Below are positions 24,001 to 29,253 of a stretch of 29,253 nucleotides of DNA, piece by piece. A program made the position numbers and the translations under genes. Source of the DNA: Hydrogenophaga intermedia (GTDB lineage Bacteria; Pseudomonadota; Gammaproteobacteria; Burkholderiales; Burkholderiaceae_C); assembly GCA_945869245.1 (NCBI GenBank), contig CAMBOY010000003.1:1-29253 (forward strand), given 5' to 3'. The stretch's first letter is position 1; every line of letters starts with the position of its first letter. Under the pieces are notes generated by a model. That model was not told where the DNA came from and ran no database searches. It saw only the letters and a program-made list of their open reading frames with translations.

Positions 24001-27000
24001 CGATGTGATGCGCGCGGCCGACTGGCTCATCGACCTCGGCCCCGAGGGTGGCGACCGGGGCGGCGAGTTGGTGGTCGCCGGCCCGCCGGAGCAGGTTCGG
24101 CTGCACCCCACGAGCCACACCGCGCTGGCGCTGCGGCGGTACGCCGAGGTGTTTGGTGAGGTGGATGCGGAGTCCTCGTCTGTTGTGCGGGATGTGTCGG
24201 CAACTTACCTCGTTCGTGGCAGTCTGGGTGCTGTTTCTTCGCTCGCTGCCGGTGTGGGGGATGCCCCCGGCGCGCCCACTCTCGCTGAGACAGCGGCGCG
24301 GTCGGTGCGCCCGGGGGAGGAATCGGAGCCTGCGACTGACGACCCCGGGCGTGCCGGCCGCGCCGATGCCTCGGCAGCGACAACCAAGGCAACGAGCACC
24401 AACAATGCGATCAGAATCGTCAACGCCAAAGAACACCACCTCAAAAACCTGAGCGTCGACATCCCGCGCGGCCAGTTCAACGTCATCTCCGGCGTCAGCG
24501 GCTCGGGCAAATCGACACTGGCGTTTGACATCTTGTTCAACGAAGGCCAACGCCGCTACCTGGAAAGCCTCAACGCCTACGCCCGCAGCATCGTGCAACC
24601 CGCGGGCCGCCCCGAAGTCGACGCCGTCTACGGCATCCCACCCACCGTGGCGATCGAACAGCGCCTCTCGCGCGGTGGCCGCAAATCGACCGTGGGCACC
24701 ACCACCGAGGTCTGGCACTTTTTGCGCCTGCTGTATGTGAAGCTCGGCACCCAGCACTGTGTGCACGACGGCGCGGCGGTGCAGCCGCAAAGCCCCGACA
24801 GCATCGCCGCCCACCTGCTGCAACGCTTCAAGGGCCAGCACATCGGTGTGCTGGCGCCGCTGGTGATCAACCGCAAAGGCGTCTACACCGAACTCGCCGA
24901 CTGGGCGCGTCCGCGTGGCCACAGCCATTTGCGGGTGGATGGGGAGTTTTTGCCGACCACCGGTTTTCCGCGCATCGACCGCTTCAAGGAACACACCATC
25001 GAGCTGCCGGTGGCCGACGGGGTGGTGCGCGCCGACAACGAAGCCTGGCTGCGCGAGACTCTGACCAAAGCGCTGGAAATCGGCAAAGGCGTGGTGCACA
25101 TTTTGTCGCCGCTTGATGGCCTGGCCGCTGCGCTGGCCGAAGGGCGGTCCACCCGTGCGCTGGGCGCGGTGCAGGTGTACTCCACCATCCGCGCCTGCCC
25201 GGTGTGCAGCACCAGCTACCCCGAGCTGGACCCGCGCCTGTTCTCGTACAACAGCAAACACGGCTGGTGCCCCGACTGTGTGGGCACGGGCGTCAAGCTG
25301 TCACGCGAACAGCGCCAGGCGCTCGACGATTCTGTGCGCGACGACAAAGAGCGCGGTCGCGAACAAAGTTTTGCCGAGCCCGAGGTGGACGACGTGGGCG
25401 ACGACACGTGTCCCACCTGCGCCGGCACCCGGCTCAACGCCCAGGCGCGCGCGGTGCGCTTCGCAGGGGTGGCGATCACCGATATGGCGCGGCTGTCGGT
25501 GAGCGAGCTGCGGCAGTGGGTGAAAAATTTGTACTCCCACGCTCCGCCGCTGCGCGGGTCGCTGCCCCCTCAGGGGGCTGTTTCGCCTTGGGGCGGCCCG
25601 GCGGCGAAACACCCTGATGGTGCAGCGCACACACTGACCAGCCGGGAAGCCGATATCGCCCGCGATCTGCTGCCTGAGATCGAAAGCCGACTGGCCTTTT
25701 TGGAGGAAGTGGGGCTTAACTACCTGACGCTGGACCGTGGCGCGCCCACGCTGTCTGGCGGCGAGGCGCAGCGCATCCGTCTGGCCGCTCAGCTCGGCAG
25801 CAATCTGCAGGGCGTGTGCTACGTGCTGGACGAACCCACCATCGGCCTGCACGCGCGCGACAACCAGATCCTGCTTGACGCCCTGCACAAGCTGGGCAAG
25901 CGCGGCAACACGCTGGTGGTGGTGGAGCACGACGAAGACACCATCCGCCGCGCCGACCACATCATCGATATCGGCCCCAGCGCGGGCAAACGTGGTGGGC
26001 AGGTGGTGGCGCAAGGCACCGTAGCGGATCTCATGGCGGCGCCCGACTCGCTGACCGGACGCTATCTGCGCGACGCCATGCGGCACCCGCTGCAGCCGCG
26101 CCGCGTGTGCCAGCCACCCGCAGCCGGGCAGACCGATGCGCCGTGGATCGCCCTCAAAGGCGCCAGCCTGCACAACCTGCAGCAGGTGCATGTCGACATC
26201 CCACTGCAGCGCCTGGTGGTGGTCACTGGCGTCAGCGGCTCGGGCAAATCGACCTTGGCACGCGATGTGCTGCTCACCAATGTGGCAGAAGCCGTGTCGC
26301 GCCGCAGCACCTTCGCTGGCCGTCAGGCCTGGGACGCGGGCGAGCGCCCGCAGTGGGTGGGCTGCAGCGGCCTCCTGGGTAGCGAAAGTGTGGACCGGGT
26401 GCTCGAAGTCGACCAGACGCCCATCGGCAAAACCCCGCGCTCCTGCCCTGCGACCTACATCGGCTTCTGGGACACGGTGCGCAAACTCTTTGCAGACACC
26501 TTGGAGGCCAAGGCGCGCGGCTACGGCCCGGGGCGCTTCAGTTTCAACACCGGCGAAGGCCGCTGCCCGGCGTGCGAAGGGCAGGGCATGCGCACCATCG
26601 AAATGAGCTTTTTGCCCGACGTGAAAGTGCCCTGCGAGGTCTGCCACGGCGCGCGTTTCAACCCAGAGACGCAAGCCGTCACCTGGAAAGGCAAAAACAT
26701 CGGTGAAGTGCTGCAGATGGCGGTGGACGAGGCGGTCGAGTTCTTCGCCAGCATGCCCGCCATCAGCCACCCGCTGCAACTGCTCAAAGACGTGGGGCTG
26801 GGCTACCTGACGCTGGGCCAACCCTCGCCCACGCTCTCGGGTGGCGAGGCGCAGCGCATCAAGCTGGTGACCGAACTCAGCAAAGTGCGCGACGACATCA
26901 CCCGCCGGGGCCAGAAAGCGCCACACACCTTTTATGTGCTGGACGAGCCCACGGTGGGCCTGCACATGGCCGATGTGGAAAAACTCATCCGCGTGCTGCA

Positions 27001-27202
27001 CCGGTTGGTGGATGGCGGCCACAGCGTGGTGGTGATCGAACACGATCTGGACGTGATGGCCGAGGCCGACTGGATCATCGATCTGGGTCCCGAGGGCGGC
27101 GGCGGTGGCGGCCGGGTGGTGGCGGCTGCGCCGCCCGAGGAGGTGGTGCGCGGTGGCACCCACACGGGCCGCATGCTGGCGCCGGTTCTGGCCAGGGGCT
27201 AA
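21080..27202 (+). CDS. tandem UvrA-UvrA excinuclease subunit A-like protein
   Basis: About 2040 residues, twice the usual UvrA (near 950). It consists of two UvrA-like halves, roughly 1-1010 and 1110-2040, each with two ABC ATPase modules. Walker A GVSGSGKS begins at residues 51, 708, 1138 and 1717; LSGGE signatures begin at 556, 901, 1558 and 1919. CxxC zinc motifs occur in both halves, for example CPTCGGSG with CPDCDGKRY, and CPACEGQG with CEVCHGARF. Canonical UvrA dimerises to recognise damaged DNA for UvrB loading; here both protomers would be in one chain. The first half lacks the first CxxC (HCPESD) that the second has (CPVC). A low-complexity Ala/Ser/Pro/Glu linker (about 1020-1110) joins them, and a palindromic repeat adds residues near 1488-1511. 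ATG at 21080 is chosen for GGAG at 21071-21074. A separate normal uvrA probably exists elsewhere. Confidence 0.93.
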   Translation: MTDPQRTPPQPPDTAAEGAATGVIRIRGARQHNLKNLDLDIRTGELTVVTGVSGSGKSSLVFDTLFAEGQRRYVETFSAYARQFLDRMDKPAVDRVDGVPPAIAIDQTNPVRSSRSTVGTMTELNDHLKLLFARGAQLFDRDTALPVRHDSPESIYAELQRRCAEQGDPRLVLTFPVELPASTTPEEVEQWLSASGYTRVQAERVVQREVKEEAPTKGKKAKPVIEAVKLLDVVADRFRLSNAEPARVMEAIEVGLKRGGGKLMVYVLKDEGEPDIWRFSTGLHCPESDIRYTEPSPSMFSFNSAVGACDSCRGFGRVIGVDYGLVIPDGRLTLRQGAVKVFQTPAWAECQDDLMRHAETAGIPRDTPWNKLTPEQQHWVKFGSPNWNGKWNQHWFGIARFFEYLESKAYKMHIRVLLSKYRSYTECPVCAGARLKTDSLLWRVGTKAQADAVLQPERRYMPQGVKWSRAQLEALPGLCLHDLMLLPLDGLRRFFASLGSLVDAAPSGEAPAEDGVKRSGEQQALKLLLDEINTRLRYLCEVGIGYLTLDRQSRTLSGGEVQRINLTTALGTSLVNTLFVLDEPSIGLHPRDMDRINQAMQRLRNAGNTLVVVEHDPAVMLAADRLIDMGPGPGERGGQIVFDGTPDAARHADTLTGAYLGARKRIGMGFKRMVTESTPRLILEGAREHNLKDLQVEFPLQRLVVVTGVSGSGKSTLVQDVLAPALLRHFGKPTDSPGAHDRLLGADHLSDVVYVDQSPIGKTARSNPVSYVGAWDAIRNLFAAAPVSRQRGYTAAKFSFNSGDGRCPTCGGSGFEHVEMQFLSDVYLRCPDCDGKRYRPEILEITIERGGRQLNVADVLELTVSEAAHLFHNDRDVVRALQPIVDVGLEYVRLGQPVPTLSGGEAQRLKLAGFLAEAAKSASNSRQALAKKGTLFLFDEPTTGLHFDDIAKLMRSLRKLLEAGHSLIVIEHNLDVMRAADWLIDLGPEGGDRGGELVVAGPPEQVRLHPTSHTALALRRYAEVFGEVDAESSSVVRDVSATYLVRGSLGAVSSLAAGVGDAPGAPTLAETAARSVRPGEESEPATDDPGRAGRADASAATTKATSTNNAIRIVNAKEHHLKNLSVDIPRGQFNVISGVSGSGKSTLAFDILFNEGQRRYLESLNAYARSIVQPAGRPEVDAVYGIPPTVAIEQRLSRGGRKSTVGTTTEVWHFLRLLYVKLGTQHCVHDGAAVQPQSPDSIAAHLLQRFKGQHIGVLAPLVINRKGVYTELADWARPRGHSHLRVDGEFLPTTGFPRIDRFKEHTIELPVADGVVRADNEAWLRETLTKALEIGKGVVHILSPLDGLAAALAEGRSTRALGAVQVYSTIRACPVCSTSYPELDPRLFSYNSKHGWCPDCVGTGVKLSREQRQALDDSVRDDKERGREQSFAEPEVDDVGDDTCPTCAGTRLNAQARAVRFAGVAITDMARLSVSELRQWVKNLYSHAPPLRGSLPPQGAVSPWGGPAAKHPDGAAHTLTSREADIARDLLPEIESRLAFLEEVGLNYLTLDRGAPTLSGGEAQRIRLAAQLGSNLQGVCYVLDEPTIGLHARDNQILLDALHKLGKRGNTLVVVEHDEDTIRRADHIIDIGPSAGKRGGQVVAQGTVADLMAAPDSLTGRYLRDAMRHPLQPRRVCQPPAAGQTDAPWIALKGASLHNLQQVHVDIPLQRLVVVTGVSGSGKSTLARDVLLTNVAEAVSRRSTFAGRQAWDAGERPQWVGCSGLLGSESVDRVLEVDQTPIGKTPRSCPATYIGFWDTVRKLFADTLEAKARGYGPGRFSFNTGEGRCPACEGQGMRTIEMSFLPDVKVPCEVCHGARFNPETQAVTWKGKNIGEVLQMAVDEAVEFFASMPAISHPLQLLKDVGLGYLTLGQPSPTLSGGEAQRIKLVTELSKVRDDITRRGQKAPHTFYVLDEPTVGLHMADVEKLIRVLHRLVDGGHSVVVIEHDLDVMAEADWIIDLGPEGGGGGGRVVAAAPPEEVVRGGTHTGRMLAPVLARG
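25541..25610 (+). repeat. Comamonadaceae-type GC-rich palindromic repeat inside uvrA-like gene
   Basis: Two adjacent inverted repeats: GCCCCCT (25564-25570) with AGGGGGC (25572-25578), and GTTTCGCC (25580-25587) with GGCGAAAC (25603-25610). The layout, including the preceding GCTCCGCCGCTGCGCGGGTC and the GGGGCGGCCCGGC loop, resembles a dispersed intergenic repeat I associate with Comamonadaceae. It is inserted in frame and encodes a Pro/Gly-rich stretch (LRGSLPPQGAVSPWGGP) absent from ordinary UvrA proteins. Confidence 0.6.
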
Positions 27203-27280
27203 TCGCCATGTGGGTGAGACACAAGACACCGATGGCGCTTTGCCCAGCACCCCGAAGGGGGTTCGCGGCGAGCAGGCACA

Positions 27281-27865
27281 ATGTCGCCCATGTTTGATCG
27301 CCTGCGCCGTTGGATGCCCACCAAAGAGAGCGTTGCCAGCAACCGTTGGCTGCGCTGGATGGGGCCATCCCTTTTACACCCCAGGCTGTGGCATTTGTCG
27401 CGGCGGGGCGTGGCGCTGGGCGCCGCCATCGGGGTGTTTTTTGCATTCATCACGCCGGTGGCGCAGATTCCCATATCTGCCGGCTTGTGTGTGCTGCTGC
27501 GCGCCAATGTGCCGGTGGCGGTGGTGAGCACCCTGGTCAACACGCCAGCCACCTTTGCGCCTGTCTATTACGGCGCCTGGAAGGTGGGCAGCTGGATGCT
27601 GGGCGACAGTGCACCGGACGATCAAGCGCCCGACATTTTGGCCGACGTTGGTCAGTTGGGAAGCGACGTTGCCTCCTTGGTGCCCGTTAGCGATTCCTGG
27701 TGGCAACGCTGGGCAGACAGGTTGGCCAAAGCGGGCAAGCCGCTGCTGCTGGGCGCTTTGACCTTCTCGGTGGTGTTCTCGACCCTGGCCTATATCTTGG
27801 TCAGCGGTGTGTGGCATCTGCGCGTGCGCGTCAAACGGCGGCGGCGCTTGGCCACTCGCCGCTGA
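27281..27865 (+). CDS. DUF2062 domain membrane protein
   Basis: 194-residue inner-membrane protein of the DUF2062 family. The core motif is RRGVALGAAIGVFFAFITPV followed by AQIPISAGLCVLLRANVPVAVVSTLVNTP, giving two or three membrane segments near 40-110, with another near 160-178 and an arginine-rich C-terminal tail (RVKRRRRLATRR). Function is unknown. The ATG at 27281 is used; ATG at 27290 (MFDRLRRWMPT) matches the common family start equally well, and neither has a strong ribosome binding site. It follows uvrA by about 80 bases, where a short CCCC-GAA-GGGG hairpin (27250-27260) has no T-run. It converges on the S41 peptidase. Confidence 0.87.
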   Translation: MSPMFDRLRRWMPTKESVASNRWLRWMGPSLLHPRLWHLSRRGVALGAAIGVFFAFITPVAQIPISAGLCVLLRANVPVAVVSTLVNTPATFAPVYYGAWKVGSWMLGDSAPDDQAPDILADVGQLGSDVASLVPVSDSWWQRWADRLAKAGKPLLLGALTFSVVFSTLAYILVSGVWHLRVRVKRRRRLATRR

Positions 27866-27892
27866 CAGAACCACCCGCAGCACGGGTCAGCG
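27860..27892. repeat. inverted repeat between convergent genes
   Basis: CGCTGAC (27860-27866) and GTCAGCG (27886-27892) form a perfect 7-bp stem around 19 bases, spanning the stop codons of both the DUF2062 gene and the S41 gene. There is no T-run on either side, so it is not a standard intrinsic terminator; it could still slow or protect both 3' ends. Confidence 0.3.
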
Positions 27893-29253
27893 CGGGGCGA
27901 TCAGCGCCAAGCCTGGGCGTTCGCGTTGCGGCGGCGTAAACACTGCGCTCCTGGGCGCTGTGCTCATTTGCTTGGTCTCTGCGTTGCGTTCGACACTTTG
28001 TGTGCTGGCGGGGCACGACCCAGTACTGATATGGGTCAGGGCGGCTGCCAGCATGGCCTCGTTGGGGTTGCCACGGGCGTTGTCTAGGTCGTCGGCCACG
28101 GTGCAGGTGGGCGCAAAGCCGTTGGTGAAGTCGGCTTGTCCCAAGTTGTTCTCGCCCCGGAATTCGACCGGATAAAACGCGCTGCCGCAGTTGTCCTCGC
28201 GCGCCATGCCATAGGGCTTGCCACAGGTGGTGCTGCCGATCACATGCACTGGCACGCCCACCCCTCTCAAGCCGTTGATCAGGCTCTCGCTGGCCGAGCA
28301 GGTCGCGCCGGTGGTGAGCACATACAAGCGGCTCAGATTGAGCTGAGGCAAGGGTGTGCGCCAGCCGTACTGGGCGCCTGGGGGGGCGTACCACACCGAT
28401 GGTGAGAAGGCGATGGCCGTGTATGGGGCGGCCGCGAGTTGCCGGGCGTTGGGAATGAAGCGCACGAAGTCGGGGCGCTGCTGCACTTGGGCGGTCGGCG
28501 CGATCATCGACGCCAAGGACGCCGCAATGTATAAAAAACCGCCCGAGTTGTAGCGCAGGTCCACCACCAGGTCTTGGATACCAAGCGCTTGCGCCTCGAG
28601 CGCTGCGTTGATGAGCTGGTCTTGCGCATCGCCGTAATGGGATTCGAACGCCACGTACCCCACCCGACGGCCATTCACGGTGAAGCTCGTGTGAGCGCTC
28701 ACCGGGTCTTCGTCGATGATCCTTGGCGTCAAGTTGACTGGGGTGAAGCCCGGCCGGCCGGTGCGTACGTAGACCAAGTTGTAAAAAAACGGAGCAACCG
28801 CAGCGGGGCGGTACAAATTGGTGTCCAGCGACACCAGCGTGTCGCCACGCTGCAGGCCGGCCGCTGCTGCGGGTGACCCTGGCTCCACCCGCGCAATACG
28901 CCAGCGTGGCGCAGCGCTTGTGCCCACATTGCGCCAATCGATGCCGACGTCGAACGCCGTCGACGCCTCTCGCTGATTGGCGTCGGCGACGCTCTCGCTG
29001 AAGCTGAACCGGTCCACCGAGGTCGGCGCCACGATGGCATCGAAGTAACTGCGCGCGTCGACGTAGTTCACCGGGTTGCGCCGCTGCACCAGTTGCGGCC
29101 ACAAATAGACCTCGTTGAGGTAGGAGCGGACAAACTGCTTTTCCCGCAAGTCGGTGCACATGCCCGCCACGCTGGCTGAGGCCACCAGCGGCGCGTCCTC
29201 AAAAGGCAGTGGGCCTGTGTAGTCGTTGGGGTGTGGAGGCGGTGGTGGTGGCG
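27887..29253 (-). CDS. S41 family (C-terminal processing type) serine peptidase, N-terminus outside window
   Basis: Serine peptidase of the S41 family, 455 residues visible, with the frame open to the right edge. The visible N-terminal part is proline-rich (PPPPPHPNDYTGPLPFEDAP), suggesting a linker after a signal or lipoprotein peptide beyond the edge. Then follow a helical region (LREKQFVRSYLNEVYLWPQL), a PDZ-like domain with EPGSPAAAAGLQRGDTLVSLD, and the peptidase core VDLRYNSGGF, TTGATCSASESLINGL and TTCGKPYG. The nucleophile should be the first Ser of SASE, with the Lys of CGKPYG as base. Several cysteines in the C-terminal part suggest an exported, disulfide-containing enzyme. Substrate unknown. 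A GTG at 29185 would give a shorter frame, but the upstream residues look like real protein. Confidence 0.9.
   Translation of the reverse strand, partial: PPPPPPHPNDYTGPLPFEDAPLVASASVAGMCTDLREKQFVRSYLNEVYLWPQLVQRRNPVNYVDARSYFDAIVAPTSVDRFSFSESVADANQREASTAFDVGIDWRNVGTSAAPRWRIARVEPGSPAAAAGLQRGDTLVSLDTNLYRPAAVAPFFYNLVYVRTGRPGFTPVNLTPRIIDEDPVSAHTSFTVNGRRVGYVAFESHYGDAQDQLINAALEAQALGIQDLVVDLRYNSGGFLYIAASLASMIAPTAQVQQRPDFVRFIPNARQLAAAPYTAIAFSPSVWYAPPGAQYGWRTPLPQLNLSRLYVLTTGATCSASESLINGLRGVGVPVHVIGSTTCGKPYGMAREDNCGSAFYPVEFRGENNLGQADFTNGFAPTCTVADDLDNARGNPNEAMLAAALTHISTGSCPASTQSVERNAETKQMSTAPRSAVFTPPQRERPGLALIAPR

Noticed and set aside
20156..27250. Several 650-830-codon minus-strand open frames opposite uvrA and upstream genes
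   Set aside because: Shadows of codon-biased plus-strand genes; composition is His/Gly/Ala/Arg-rich without domains.
27250..27260. CCCC-GAA-GGGG hairpin after uvrA as intrinsic terminator
   Set aside because: Only four base pairs and no following T-run; could be part of a repeat or chance.
27831..29159. Minus-strand open frame in another phase over the S41 gene
   Set aside because: The overlapping frame ending at 27887 has clear PDZ and S41 motifs; this one has none.
1..29253. CRISPR arrays, tRNA/rRNA genes, transposases or integrases
   Set aside because: None seen: no regularly spaced long repeats beyond the three 14-mers, no cloverleaf-like or rRNA-like sequence recognised by eye, and no transposase motifs.

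Overview
The window is GC-rich, densely packed DNA of betaproteobacterial type. The gene set fits Burkholderiales, probably Comamonadaceae: a leucine/isovalerate (liu) catabolic cluster, DUF1289, DUF4126 and DUF2062 proteins, a 2-hydroxychromene-2-carboxylate isomerase-like protein, and two GC-rich palindromic repeats of a kind I associate with that family. No rRNA, tRNA, CRISPR array, transposase or prophage gene was seen. No gap between genes exceeds about 200 bases.

Region 1 (2-5673, + strand) is a tight operon. It opens with the 3' part of isovaleryl-CoA dehydrogenase, then a translationally coupled beta-carbonic anhydrase, an acetyl-CoA acetyltransferase, a second acyl-CoA dehydrogenase, a rhodanese, a YchJ/SEC-C protein and a HAD phosphatase. 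Region 2 (5686-9320) is an accessory patch: a GFA-type zinc protein (-), a MntA-like nucleotidyltransferase followed by an N-terminally truncated HepT-like HEPN protein (+), an AAA/DUF4143 ATPase (-) preceded by three AT-rich 14-bp direct repeats with an exact 22-bp period, and an AraC-type regulator (-) divergent from the next operon.

Region 3 (9450-18926, +) carries the rest of leucine catabolism: methylcrotonoyl-CoA carboxylase beta (liuB), methylglutaconyl-CoA hydratase (liuC), methylcrotonoyl-CoA carboxylase alpha (liuD) and hydroxymethylglutaryl-CoA lyase (liuE). With the dehydrogenase in region 1, these take isovaleryl-CoA to acetyl-CoA and acetoacetate, and the carbonic anhydrase could supply bicarbonate for the biotin carboxylase step. 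The run is interrupted by a vapBC toxin-antitoxin pair with its own promoter and palindromic operator, a DinB-like protein, a DUF4126 membrane protein, a GhrA-like reductase, and an Abi_2 (AbiD/AbiF-type) HEPN protein followed by a strong nested RNA-like hairpin.

Region 4 (18947-27865, +) holds a LysE/RhtB exporter, a YbaK-type editing domain, a DUF1289 protein, the isomerase-like protein, a roughly 2040-residue tandem UvrA-UvrA protein with four ABC modules, and a DUF2062 membrane protein. A convergent S41 peptidase (-) runs off the right edge.

The main points for follow-up are the Abi_2 gene with its adjacent structured element (candidate RNA-linked toxin or defence system), the iterated operator-like repeats before the AAA/DUF4143 gene, the embedding of vapBC in the liu operon, the two palindromic repeats inserted in frame into liuD and uvrA, and the truncated HepT.
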